In this document: positions 1 to 11,323 of the stretch, in pieces
How positions within the stretch are numbered: the stretch's first letter is position 1
Layout: each line of letters starts with the position of its first letter
Assembly (NCBI GenBank): GCA_964019415.1
Contig: OZ025875.1
Span: forward strand, 7,671,306 to 7,735,305
DNA from: Ianthella basta
Lineage: Eukaryota > Porifera > Demospongiae > Verongiida > Ianthellidae
Reading direction: 5' to 3'
Length of the DNA stretch: 64,000 nt
Position numbers and translations under genes: made by a program
Notes under the pieces: generated by a model
Seen by the model: the letters and a program-made list of their open reading frames with translations, nothing else
What the model was told of the DNA's origin: nothing
Databases searched by the model: none

Positions 1-46
1 GATGTCACAGTGCACACAGTGCGTGTTGTCATGTGATGTCACAAAC

Positions 47-1033
47 CAGGGAAGGTCTGCTTGAATAGTGAGTCAACCAGAGTAGATTTTCCACAACCAG
101 TTTCACCTGGGGGGAGGGGGAAGGGAGGATACATTGAGTAACAATTTATACTTGACAGTAGTTAACACCAGATGGAATAAGTTACAGAATCAGAAAGTAT
201 CTCCACAACTCCCGCACTGAGTATGAATAGAAGGACATGGACTGAGCAATGATCAAATGGAAAGATGATGGGAATCAATACACACACACACACCACAAAA
301 GAGACATAAGAGGGTAAATCAGGTACAAACCAGCAGTTATCACTTAGAAGCCAAACAAAGCACTGTATACTCCTTTAGTGGGACAGTGAGTTTATCTGAG
401 AGTCATGGCAGCTAATAGTCAAAGAAGTCAAACCACTTGGCGGCCCACCAAACGGGTAGCTACTTGCACAAAGATGACAGATTCCATCTCTACACATCAT
501 TGAAACTAAATGTATCAAGTCTCACACGTGACACCACCTCAAACGCAGAAGCAGCAAACACCGTTTTCCTGTTACGTATATTCAGCCATTGACACCCGCT
601 CATGCAGACTCACAGAAACATGCATACACACGTACACTCCAGTACACTCAAATACACATACAGAGACACGCGCACACACGTGAACACGCGCCCCCCACAC
701 GTAATGAGGTCCTACAAGAAACTCAATCTCACACCATCCAACCTCACACCCCAAGTGTGAGGCAAAGCACGCCAACCCACCACTCACCGACGCAAAGAAT
801 GTTAAAATCGAAGCCCTTGTTCACTTCCTTGTTCACCAATTGGTCCGGAAGGCTATCAAATCCAACATGACCACCCAAGGCCAACGTTCTCATGCTGTCC
901 CCCTGAGGTAACACCACACGAGAGAGAAACGCGTCCGTGGAAACGTACCAGAAGAGGCCAAAAAGCCTCCCAGGGCATGGCATGCATCGTACAATAGGCT
1001 TACCAGTACTCTCATCACGTTACAGGCCGACAT
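47..1033 (-). CDS. SEPT6-like: Septin (SEPT6/8/11 group), 5' part, gene runs off the left edge
   Basis: Septins are GTP-binding proteins that form filaments at the cell cortex, the cleavage furrow and the base of cilia. Exon 788-902 encodes [15 protein letters not shown] followed by FNILCVG. Exon 47-106 continues with GETGCGKST, the P-loop, and DSLF. In the SEPT6/8/11 group these blocks are contiguous, and the splice phase agrees (G|GT across AG/GTGAGT and CCCCAG). A short first exon 1004-1033 ([10 protein letters not shown], donor GTAAGC) joins in phase to 902, but this start is the least certain part. The end of exon 47-106 uses a GTTTGT donor. The rest of the GTPase domain and the coiled coil lie beyond base 1. 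The start faces the OCIAD gene across about 130 bp. Confidence 0.82.
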
Positions 1034-1164
1034 CTTTGGAGAACACCCCTGAGGTAACCTACCACACACACAACGATCTTCGCTTGTGGTCGTGGAACGC
1101 TGTGCGATTGTGCTGTCCACGCTTCCAAATATGGCTGCAATGGAATCGGGGTTAAGAAAACAAG
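1034..1164. promoter_or_regulatory. Divergent promoter interval between septin and OCIAD
   Basis: Only about 130 bp separate the proposed septin ATG (minus) from the OCIAD ATG (plus). The plus start lies in AAGATGGCG, the core of a YY1-type initiator element that often overlaps start codons. No TATA box is visible. Part of the interval (1043-1060) resembles the sequence around 900-912, a small local duplication that carries a spare acceptor-like CCTCAG on the minus strand. Confidence 0.45.
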
Positions 1165-3125
1165 ATGGCGTCGGGGCAGGAAGTTGGACGAGACTCGCCT
1201 GAGAGGAAGGAAACCGAATGGAAGGTATACTTGCTGTGGAGTCTCATGAATATGTACATTATAGAATAACTGATGACGACACAGTATTACCTGAAGTAAC
1301 AGCAGCCGAGTAAGGAATGTGTTGCATTTGCCAAGACCGACACACCAATTCAAATGAGTTTCGGTGGATTCCGCAGAAGACATATGTTCACTATCTGTGA
1401 ATGGTTTTGGAAAACGCTTGCGGCTTCATAGACCTTTATTCCATGTCTCCAATGCTGTTAGTCAGAAATGAAGCTTGCAGCTCAATGTGCACTAGAGCAT
1501 AAGGTCTCAGGTGCTGTGCGGGCCATATGGCAAAGTGCTCCTCTCTCGCACATCCTATGAATCCTGAATAATGGATTAGATTGTTCTGACTTGTAAAGCA
1601 CTCTTGAACGGTTATGGGCGCCATTAATGTGCCCAGTTCAAATGTTCACACACTGGTAATGTGTTTGTGTGAAATACTTAGCCTGTAGGCTAGCATGTGT
1701 AAGGGGGTGTTATCTTGTCTATGAATACAGTTAACAGACGAGGAGCGACAAGTGCTGAAGGAATGCCGTAGGGACTCACTGCTAAGAGGTGTGTGTGTGC
1801 TAAGTGATGAGTTAGGAGAAGGAGGAGATATAATACGTTTCCTTCTGTCAACCAACCTTTGGTCGATGTGGGCCACAGCTTTGTATCCTTCCACTTGTTA
1901 CAGGTGTTCCCCTGGCATTTGGAGCGTGGTACATTGTTCGTTACTATGGGAGACGAGGTGACGATCTTGCAAAATAAACACATTACATCAATTACCGCAG
2001 TCACGCAGATAAGGCACTGGTCTGGCTTGTTAGAATCCCAGTGGAGAGGGAGTTCCCCCTCTGGCTTTGCCACTTCATTTTTCTCAATACAAGCTTAAGC
2101 AGCCGTGACAGTAGCTACAGTATGGTGCAGTGTGTGATGTGCATTGTGTGTCAACACAGTAACTTGACAGAAATTTCCAGTTCTGTATATTAGTTGATGT
2201 ATTGGATAGGTGGATGGCCAAAAGTTATAGGGTGCCAAGCTAGCAGCCCGGTGAAATGTTGCGTGGAGCGTGTTTGTGGTTTTGTTGCAAGCTGTGTGTC
2301 TGTCACTGCATGCTGACGTCTGTCACTGTGTGTTGACATCTGTCACTTCATGCTGATGTCTGTCACTGTGTGTTGACATCTACATATCACTGCATGCTGC
2401 TGTCTGTCACTGTGTGTTGACATGTCACTGCATGCTGATGTCTGTCACTGTGTGTTGACATGTCACTACATGCTGATGTCTGTCACTGTGTGTTGACATG
2501 TTACTACATGCTGATGTCTGTCACTGTGTGTTGACATGTCACTACATGCTGATGTCTGTCACTGTGTGTTGACGTCTGTCACTACATGTTGACATCTGTC
2601 ACTGTGTTGGCCCTGCAGTACCACAAACCAGTCACTTTGGTCGTAGCTGGTCCTTCTACTCCGTCGTTGCCTTCATTGGTGCCTTCTTTGCTGGTGTGAA
2701 CTCGTACAAGGAGAAGTGTTTTCAGAAGATTATGCAGCTCGAGCACTCCACTCTCAAGGATCAAGTGCTCAAGATCACTGAGTAAGGACTGAACGCACAT
2801 GTACATACATGCACACATACATACACATGTGTGCACACACACACACACATGCACACGTAGGGTTGGTGTATGATACTTAGTAGTTAGTGTGCAGTGGAAC
2901 CTGTACAATAAAGCCACCTGTGGGACAGTACTAACTGGCCTGTATAGAGAGGTGGCTGCATTACAGAGGTAAACTGCAATGTTTTAGTGCTATGTTAGTG
3001 TTATTTGGAGCAAGGGACATTGGCTGTTTAGACAGGTGGCTGTATTATATGGTGATCATCTTGGACAGGTCCACTGTAGTTCTCTTCTATATCCTTCTCT
3101 ATTCTTGCTTGATGCTCTGATGCTT

Positions 3126-3190
<65 letters not shown>

Positions 3191-3738
3191 CACACGCACA
3201 CACACACACACACAGGTCTGCAGGTGCGCAATGTGAGCAGTACAAACACCAGAATGACTCGGCCACACGGCAAGAAGGACCACTAGGTGGCCACCGACAC
3301 AGGAGGCGGAACTTGGGGGACCAAGCCCACAGGCCAGCTGAGGATTCTCCTGGGACACGCCCACAGGAGGGACCCAGACCCTCCTCCCAGGAATATCCCC
3401 CACGTACCCCCCAGCCTGAACTAAATGAACAGCCGTCAGCATTTGGTGAACGCAAGATGTCTGGGCTATTTGGAGACGAGAACAGAGAAGGAGACCCATC
3501 ATCAACCTCTGGCCAATATCCAGGAAGAACGTTTGATGAGATTCGTGCTGAGAATCGCAAGAGACAGCAGTTTGAGGCTAAGGACTACAGCCAGCAAGAC
3601 CAGAGGGGGAAAAGTTGGAGTGAGTTGGAGGGACAGTGGGGGAGGGACCAGAAACAAGCAGCAGAGACTGGGAAGAATCATCCTCGTGAGCGGAGGAACA
3701 AGTATGGGGACATCATCATTGATGACGATGATAAGTAG
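1165..3738 (+). CDS. OCIAD1-like: OCIA-domain-containing protein, 285 aa, five exons
   Basis: OCIA-domain proteins are small membrane proteins of mitochondria and endosomes. Exons are 1165-1224, 1731-1788, 1904-1957, 2619-2781 and 3216-3738; all GT-AG, and the phases join without a stop. The domain begins LTDEERQVLKECRRDSLLRG, continues with a hydrophobic hairpin (AFGAWYIVRYYG, then YSVVAFIGAFFAG) and ends YKEKCFQKI, as in OCIAD1. The C-terminus keeps the family blocks TFDEIRAENR and NKYGD before an acidic DDDDK end. At 285 residues it is somewhat longer than vertebrate OCIAD1, because of a Pro/Gln/Arg-rich linker. The last intron ends in a long CA microsatellite that supplies the CAG acceptor. 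A poly(A) signal AATAAA follows at 3779. The gene is tail-to-tail with TTC29. Confidence 0.85.
2290..2610. repeat. Minisatellite of about 38-40 bp in an OCIAD intron
   Basis: About eight imperfect units alternate TGTCACTGTGTGTTGACAT with TGTCACTRCATGCTGATG, directly before the acceptor of the fourth OCIAD exon. It is intronic and non-coding. Confidence 0.85.
3127..3215. repeat. CA microsatellite at a splice acceptor
   Basis: An almost uninterrupted CA tract with two CGCA interruptions. Its last CACAG is the acceptor of the final OCIAD exon, so the repeat replaces the usual pyrimidine tract. Confidence 0.95.
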
Positions 3739-3778
3739 AACCACACATGTGGTGACAACGCTGAGCTTGTTCCGAGCA

Positions 3779-3784
3779 ATAAAT
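3779..3784 (+). terminator. Poly(A) signal of the OCIAD gene
   Basis: AATAAA lies 41 bp after the TAG stop, the usual spacing for a cleavage and polyadenylation signal. Confidence 0.6.
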
Positions 3785-3895
3785 GTTTAGTCAACTATTA
3801 CTGCTGTGTAAATTGTTGTAGTCTGTAAGTACGTACGTACGTGTGTGCACGGTGGTATAGAACAGGTGGTGTATGTATGAGGTGTGTTGGCACAT

Positions 3896-6084
3896 TCACT
3901 GATTGTCTGGATCCCCGTCACTGTCTCTCTCCATGCTCCCATCATCAATCGGTGTCTCTTCTTCCTCGCTCCTCACGACCTCATGGTCTGCCACATCACG
4001 CGTCTCTTGAGTGAGGTCTGCTTCTTCCACCACAACTAAGCCACCCCCGTCTGCCTCCCTCTCCCCCTCCTCCTCCTCCTCCTCTTCGTCGTCTTCTTCA
4101 TCAAACTGGCCACGACTGTCCTTCCATGTAATGATGCTCTAAAAGAACCATGCACATACATACACAGGATCAACATGTATTAATATGCAGAATAACATTC
4201 CACAGTATTCAGATACATGCTAAATGTATGCCATACTAAATCAACACTACCTCCACCGCCCCACTCAGTACGTACATCACACAATGTGGCAGGCTACACA
4301 TTCCGCAGCTGCTCATGTCAGTGGCCATGTAGGCATGTAGCAACATTGCACCAAACACTACACTCCTTGCAGCTAAACAAACTGCTATTCACCCCAAGAC
4401 ATTACACCATGTTTGTGTACATTCTCACATGGCATTCCATTCCTCCTGTACAAACTGTCATTTTATATGCATAACTACTGGCATATGTTAAATGATAGTA
4501 CTGTACTGACACTATGTAGCTGTGTGGAGTATATACACACCTCAACAGAAGACAAGTCAGTGACAGTCAGCCTCTCGGCGAACCCCTCCATGGCCACATG
4601 GGCTGAGGCAATGCCGTACTGCACTGCCGCAGAGTGGAGGTCCTCGGGGGACCCCACCTCACTGCATATGGTGTAGCTCTTCTTGAAGTACACACACGCT
4701 CGCTCAAAGTTACCCTGGAGACAGAGAGGAAAGGAGGGAGGGGTGTGATTGTGACAAGGTACAGCAATCAGGTACACACACACACACAGTGGGATACAGA
4801 CATACATACATACTTATGTACATACCAGTGTGTTGTGAAGTATTCCGGTTGCCTTGCATGCTTGCATTAAAGGCAGTTTGAGTCCTGCACTCTCTGAAAT
4901 GTCCACATACAACTCCAGCCACTCCACAGCCTTCTCCACATCACCAGACCTGGAGGGGAGGGAGAGAGGGAGGGAGGGAAGGAGGAGGGGAGGGAGGGAA
5001 TGGGAAGAAACTGAGGAAGAGCTCGTGCAGACATGTTGCCACACTGCACTGCTACCTACCCACACAGTGCAGCTTCTATACCTGCACAGTGCTGTGAGGC
5101 GGCACTAGCACCCTTGCAATAAGTAACATTTCACATGCAATACAATACCCAAGTGTTAGGTCAACTAACCAGGTGTATCTTGCCTCACAGGCCCAATTTA
5201 CATGTACTGTGTTGTAGCACTTGCTACATACATACATACGTAGAGAGTTGTTAGCCTATTCTGACTCACTTTTCGTGTGTCTGTGCCAGTGCCTGACACG
5301 CCTTCCCCATCCCCTCATGGTCGCCATGGAGCTTGCAGCGCTCAAAGTAGCTGCGGTAGCTCTTCAGTGCCAGTTGAGTCTCCCCTCTGTCCTTGTAGGC
5401 CACGCCCATACGGTAGTGGGCCAGACCCTCTTGGTAAGAGTCACCACCTGAGAAGGGGGGGGGGGGGGGGGGGGTGGAGGGAGTACGAATAACATTTGAA
5501 GTCTATACTGTTAACATGTATAATGTGTGTGCAGTAGCTAGTTGACGGTGACCGTGTCACTAGTAGCAAGAAGACCTCCACAGCACAGTATGTACAAATC
5601 TCAGTGTGTGCAATGACATGCACATAGCCCCCCCCCCCCCCCACACACACACACACATTCACTCACTTTCCCTTGCCATATCCAGTGCCTTGCTGAGGTA
5701 CTCCACCCTCCCCTCCTCCCCCTCCCTCTCAGCCAAGGTGGTGTACACCCTCCTGAGGTGCTCACAGGCTATCTCATGCAGTCCATCTCCGCTCTCTGTG
5801 TGCCACTTGTGCCGGCGAGCGAGGTGGTAGAAGGTCTCCAGGTGGGAGAGAGCTTTGAACAGCTCACCTGGGAGGAGGGGGCAGGTGAGTGGGAGGGGCA
5901 GGTGAGGGGAAAGAGCATGTGATTGGGAGGGTGGAGCACTGACAGACAGTGATAATGTGTGAAAACCATAACCATATAATGGTAACATACTAGACAGAGA
6001 GCTGTACTTTTTACAATGCAAATAATAAAGAGAGGAAAGGCTGTCTAAGAGTTTGAAGTCATGTGGCACAGTGCATCAAGCACA

Positions 6085-6115
<31 letters not shown>

Positions 6116-6122
6116 CCACACA

Positions 6123-6193
<71 letters not shown>

Positions 6194-7126
6194 CTATTCT
6201 CAAGGGAGAGCCCCACGTTGCAGTGGGCTTCCCCCTCCTTGCGTCGGCTGTCCCCTCGAATGGCGAGGCTGGTCTGCAGACAGCGCTGGTGGAAGTGGTC
6301 CGACAGCCAGATGTCCCCACTTTGGTCAAAGTACTGGGCCAGGCTACGCTGGCACATGTACACTGCATCCAAGTCTCCTGGAGAGGGGGATGGGGGAGTG
6401 GAGGGAGGGGCTAAGTAACATCAGAAAAATTATACGCACACCATTAACATTCATGGGACCATTATTAGACTACACCCAGCAATACCAAACGCTAGTATTA
6501 CACTGAATTGTACAAATGTTCAAGCACAAGCGGTACAAGCCTAACACTACAGCACAGTGACAGCAGTACCTCACCCCACCCACCCCCTCACCCACCCATC
6601 CCACACCCATCCCCTCACCCCACCCATCCCTTCGCCCCACCTATCCCCTCACTCCATCCATCCCCTCACCGATCCTCCGGGATGCCTCTGCAGAGGTGAG
6701 GTAGGTCCGGAGCTGGTCCAGTTTCAGACTGTCTTCTTCCACCAACGGCTCTGTTGCCATGGCCGACCCAGGCTCCGCCCCCTCCCTTCTCCCTCGTTGC
6801 AGCTGAAAGAGCTGAAAGAGCTCCCCAAAGGACTCGTGGTAGCCGTCTTCAAGCAACTGCACACAGAGGTTGTGTGACTTCGAGTGTCTGTAACTAGCCG
6901 GGTCCAAGTGGATCACTCCACGGTGCTCCTGTCCCCCCTTGCCCCCTCCACGAACTTGCTGCCTCTTCATGTCACCGTGACGAGCGTACCTCCCTCCAGG
7001 GGATGGCTGCAAGTCAGTGCGCGAGCCATGCAGAGAGCCACGCGCATTCCCTGGTCGAATGACACCAGTTCGGGACATGCCAGTTCCAGAGGAGCCAACA
7101 GCAGGCAGCACAGAGGAAGACATCAT
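3896..7126 (-). CDS. TTC29: Tetratricopeptide repeat protein 29, 520 aa, seven coding exons
   Basis: TTC29 is an axonemal TPR protein needed for sperm flagella and motile cilia. Exons (minus order) are 7126-6670, 6377-6192, 5867-5667, 5447-5270, 4949-4826, 4714-4541 and 4138-3896; every junction is GT-AG and in phase. Recognition rests on NLCVQLLEDGYHESFGELF followed by a Leu/Asp-rich block ending YLTSAEASRR, on successive TPR helices (YQEGLAHYRMGVAYKDRG; SGDVEKAVEWLELYVDISE; GNFERACVYFKKSY), and on a final WKDSR before an acidic tail (DEEDDEEEEEEEGE). Human TTC29 is about 475 residues; the excess is in the N-terminal Gly/Arg-rich region and the acidic C-terminus. A 5' non-coding exon probably ends at 7595 (TCAG|GTAAGAG) and splices to CATAG|G at 7127, so translation starts at 7126 or 7123. 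Confidence 0.93.
5454..5473. repeat. Poly-G tract in a TTC29 intron
   Basis: About twenty G on the plus strand form a C-rich pyrimidine tract on the coding strand just before the exon 4 acceptor. A similar poly-C run lies at 5628-5642. Confidence 0.9.
6088..6190. repeat. CA/TG microsatellite at the TTC29 exon 2 donor
   Basis: On the coding (minus) strand the exon ends AGAG and the intron begins at once with (GT)n, so the repeat itself is the 5' splice site. It is 100 bp long with a few CCCACA interruptions. Confidence 0.95.
6575..6668. repeat. C-rich short tandem repeat in TTC29 intron 1
   Basis: Degenerate CCCACCCATCCCCTCA units begin immediately after the exon donor on the minus strand. 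No coding signal is seen. Confidence 0.75.
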
Positions 7127-7595
7127 CCTATGGAAGGAAGCATGTGAACAAGAGAAACACTTGGGGGAAGTTTGTATGGTCGAGGAATGCAATTGAGCAC
7201 CCAACAAGGCAAATAAAGAGGAATTGACGGCAAAAACAGCGACCCATCACAGGCAAATAGCATAATTATCTCAACCAAAATAAATTACAATCACTGTAGG
7301 TGAACCAGACTGAATGTACTGCATATTGGAATACGTGTTAAGAGATTAATACTGAGCAAAAGCATGCGCGTAACACGTAATACAGATGGCATTGGCAACC
7401 TACTGACTACCTCATAGCCGTCCGCGGGCCCGCGGTACAACTGATCACAAGATTGAGCACGCGCATATATGAGAGTGAAAGCACAGCTGGCTGATTGTAG
7501 CTAAGCTATTGGCTATTGATACACTAGCCAGTACCATGGTCTATATTTGCAAAGTACACATCCTAGTTGTCAGTAATCTACCTGGGACTCTTACC

Positions 7596-7657
7596 TGAGG
7601 CCGCCATTTTTATATGGTTGCTTAGCAATCTTGAGGTGGGCGTGGTCACGGGAAGAA
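7596..7657. promoter_or_regulatory. Divergent promoter with an RFX X-box-like site
   Basis: The TTC29 5' exon (minus, ends 7595) and the start of the next gene (plus, ATG 7658) are only about 60 bp apart. GTTGCTTAGCAATC at 7617-7630 is a near-palindromic match to the RFX X-box (GTTGCNNNGCAAC type), the switch of many ciliary genes. AAAATGGCGGCC beside it is a YY1-like element on the minus strand. The site and its link to cilia are inference. Confidence 0.45.
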
Positions 7658-10186
7658 ATGGCGAAGGAAATAACCTATCTTAGATGTTCCAGGGTTCGTG
7701 CGGTACTCTCCGATTAGCAGAGTATCCTACGGTCCAGCGAACCTCACACCTCTCCCTTCCTTCCCCTCCTTCCACCACAGCTCATGAAGTACAAGCAATA
7801 CGCTAACATGGTCAGTTTCCTTCACCGATCATGCGGGAATGACATGTTCGAGACGGGGATCGGCGCTGCTCCTTCGGGGAAGGACTCCACGTCTTCAAAA
7901 GATGGTTTTCTGTGGACGCTGGTCCTACACTTGCATCGGCTACAACGGTACGCAGCTAAATCCAACCCGACTTGCAAGATTGCTGTAATGTGGGTAGTTG
8001 CATCATAGACCCTATGGTTGCATGTGGTATTAAAGGACCATTGGTGTTCTGTGATTTATTGCATGAGAGCAGTCTACTCAGTAGTACCCTGTAATGTGTG
8101 CACCGTGGTGTGTGAGCAACTCTACTGCGTATACTCCAATACCTATTCAACACCTTTGAAGCAGCTGAATTCCACAAGAATGACAAGTGTTTAAGTATTA
8201 AATACTATTAAATGGAGGTGATGACAGTGATTTCACGCTTCTCACTATGTGCAGTATAACTGACCCAATGTTGGAGCCACACGAAGTAGCCTTGGTTCAC
8301 CGCTGGTTCACCGTGCACAAGACTCTCCTCTTCCCTGTGAGTGTGTGTACGTACGTACGTACATCATGTGTGTGTGTGTCCTATCTCTGCTAGCCCCTCC
8401 CATGAGGGCAGCTTGTGCTAGAGGTCACTCATTGTATGTGTTTATATGTACATTCTGTAATCTAGCACCTTGTTGTCATGTCAAGTAGCAAGAGTTGTGC
8501 TTCTGTTGGGTATGTGCATGTGTGAGCTTATTCACTGTGTGTGATGTTTCATCACCCTCACACCCCTCACCTCCCCTCACCTCCCCTCACCTCCCCTCAC
8601 CACACACGGGCTCACCACTGATACTCAACCCTACGGCTGCACACCTTCACTACCACTCACACTACCTCACACACTTCACACTCACCTCACCCCTCACCTC
8701 TTGAAGCCCATCCCTCCTGTAGACAAAGAAGACCCTGATGAAGGAGACGCCACAGGTGAGGCTGTCCTCTTCCTGGAAGCAGGAGAGAGAGCACCTTGAC
8801 AGACCATCCACAGAGTGCCTCCCTCTAAGGACGAGCTACGAGGTGAGCCACCCACCACAGGAGTGCACAGAGGCAGTTCAGCGCATAGGATGTGTATTTA
8901 TATTTGTAACCATGGCATTGAAACTAATAACCTGTAATATGTGTATACTATATTGTATATGTAAGCATACATACACCTACATGGGAATATGTACTTTTAC
9001 AAGTATGCTTTGAGTGCCTACTGCTGTGGTGGTTGGTGTATTTAAATTGTGTGTCTGTGTGCACCTATGTTCGTACAGGTTCGTAGGCGGAGTTTCACTG
9101 CCCCACCCCTTGTGCCCACGGCCACACCCACCTCTGCTCATGAGCATGTAGACCATCCACATGACAGTCACATGTCACCAGCTCCCAATCCTACATTATC
9201 GACAGACACAACACCAGAGAGACAGCCTCCCAGATGGAGCTACAGTCCTTTAACACCATTGAAGTAAGTCACACCCTCTCACATCGCACACCTGAATGTG
9301 AAACACCATTGTATAGGTACATCTCATTCTCACTGGCAGAATCGCAGTTATAGTTCTATCACATGATCCATCACCCAATGTGATGGTTCTATCACATCTA
9401 CGTATGTACTCCATCAGCCAGGATAGCTGCCCCTCCCACCTGTGGGAGGGGCAGCTATGTCTGACTAAGACACTCAATGATAGTTCCATCTAACTACTCC
9501 ATCATACACTACTCCATCAGACACACGGTGACAATTCCATCTATGTACTCTATCATACACTCATGATGGTTCCATCTATGTACTCTATCATACGTACACT
9601 CATGATGGCTCCATCTCATCTACTCCATCAGTCACACAGTGACAGTTCCATCTCAACCCTCTCCCTTCAGACTCACTGATTTCTCCCAAGCTGTGTTCCA
9701 GTCGGGCACTTTATTTGCCATTGACCTTGCAATGCAGAGACTCAATGTGAGTGCCTCATCTATCTACATGCAGGGGAGGGGTGCATGTCTGAACCAACCA
9801 CATGTCAATGTACAGTGGAACCTGCCTCCATTATGTCTCCATGATTATTGTATGTGTATAAGTATTCTAACACTCCACCACACCTTTCTCTTGTACTAGA
9901 GTCTTGAACAAGAGGCAGCGACTGACTTGGACACACACACACATGTAGGCGAGACACTAGGAGGCGTGTCCCCAGGGGGTGGGGCCACAGTTGTGAGGCA
10001 GGATTCTGAAACAGATGATACAAAGTTGAAGGAGGCGGAGCTACAAAGGGCGGGGCTAGAGCGGTGGATTCAGGGGCTGGAGCAGGGAGAGGAGACTGAC
10101 TATGTGAGCCCGCCCTACCCCAAGGATGACATCATACGTGTATCCATGACAACTACCAAAAATACAAGAAAACTCCTTCCCTTGTT

Positions 10187-10223
<37 letters not shown>

Positions 10224-10425
10224 TCAAGGCCTTCTGCTAAGAGCCGCTGCCCTGTCATCCTCCCAACTGTCACACTTGGTTTCACAGCAGAAGAGGAAGG
10301 GAGTGCGAGTACTGTCTTCCAGCAGCCAAGGGTACCAAAGAAGCTGGTGCCTGTGGTAGCAGGGTTCCGTGTTGAGAGGTGGGTGCTGTGTATACACATG
10401 CATAGGTGTGTGTGTGTGTGTGTGT

Positions 10426-10500
<75 letters not shown>

Positions 10501-10501
10501 A

Positions 10502-10589
<88 letters not shown>

Positions 10590-10743
10590 TGTGTGGCGTG
10601 TATGCATGTGTGGCAATGTTTGTGTGCATAATGTTGTGTGTCCATGTTGCAGACCAACCTCCTCCCTTCCCTTCTCGTCTCCTCTCCTCCCCTCCCCTCT
10701 CCCCTTCCCCTGTAGGTATGCCGTCAGGTCAAGCAGTAGCTAA
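7658..10743 (+). CDS. Unrecognised multi-exon protein, 384 aa
   Basis: I do not recognise this family. Nine exons join in phase: 7658-7702, 7781-7947, 8255-8336, 8723-8755, 8783-8842, 9079-9263, 9671-9746, 9900-10378 and 10716-10743. The N-terminal 130 residues look folded, with aromatic-rich helices (KYKQYANMVSFLHR; GFLWTLVLHLHRLQR; EVALVHRWFTVHKTLLFP). A Ser/Pro/Thr-rich linker follows, then another helix (DFSQAVFQSGTLFAIDLAMQ) and a disordered part with a run of about 12 Glu near residue 315. The last exon adds only RYAVRSSSS. The last intron holds a 180-bp TG microsatellite. It shares a 60-bp divergent promoter with TTC29, so a ciliary role is possible but not shown. The first exon (45 bp) is the weakest part of the model. 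Its 3' half is duplicated at 14248-15668. Confidence 0.7.
10390..10592. repeat. TG microsatellite, about 200 bp
   Basis: Two long (TG)n blocks separated by CATAGG lie in the last intron of the 384-residue gene. The same structure recurs at 15357-15535 in the duplicated copy. Confidence 0.95.
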
Positions 10744-11323
10744 TGTGTTGGGGATCACAACACACTCACAAAGCATATCAATGTCACATGACAGTCATGT
10801 GATCACTGCATGCTCTTAACAACCAAGTATTCCATGGACTCTTCCATCTTTTTTAACATACTGTACATTTGCTGCAATTGCTACATTTTCATGTACTAGT
10901 TGTGTTGTTGCTACATACGTCCCACTCCAGCTTGTACTCACACTGGTCCCCAGTCTCCCTGATCATGACCTTATATGAGTACCTTGCACTCCTATTCACT
11001 TTCCTTGTACCAGTAGTACATTGTACTGATGAATATTTGCATTGAATGTGTGGTGTAACTATGTATGTATGTAAACACTACACACAGCCTGCATTGCATT
11101 TGTGCATGTGTGACATTTGTATACAATGTGTGCCATGCATATGTCATATATAATGCCATGCAGCGTATAGGGTGTCTCTACACAGGAATCGTATGTAATA
11201 TCTAACAAGCTACACTCGATGCATTAGCTAAGTGAAACAGAAAAGCGAAAGTTAGTTGCGATTTGTGTGGTTTCTAATATCAGCAAACAAGCAGGTAGGA
11301 GTCTGTGTAGTTCATTGGTGAAG
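10744..11323. other. Spacer between the 384-aa gene and TMR1
   Basis: No coding exon is seen. It holds the 3' UTR of the preceding gene and the promoter of TMR1. The whole spacer is repeated with small changes at about 15669-16192, and in decayed form at 34720-35249 and 41010-41561. That shows the unit of duplication included it. Confidence 0.6.
11232..11252 (+). promoter_or_regulatory. ISRE/IRF-like element upstream of TMR1
   Basis: GAAACAGAAAAGCGAAAG contains GAAACAGAAA and AAGCGAAA, matches to the IRF core (GAAANNGAAA and AANNGAAA). It lies about 75 bp before the ATG. The identical element lies at the same distance before TMR2, and diverged versions before TMR5 and TMR6. Function is inferred from the match only. 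Confidence 0.45.

Noticed and set aside
10390-10640. Long Cys/Val and His/Thr ORFs over TG/CA repeats (also at 3127, 6088, 15357, 20174, 43483, 49556)
   Set aside because: They are dinucleotide repeats read as codons; the real genes splice around them.
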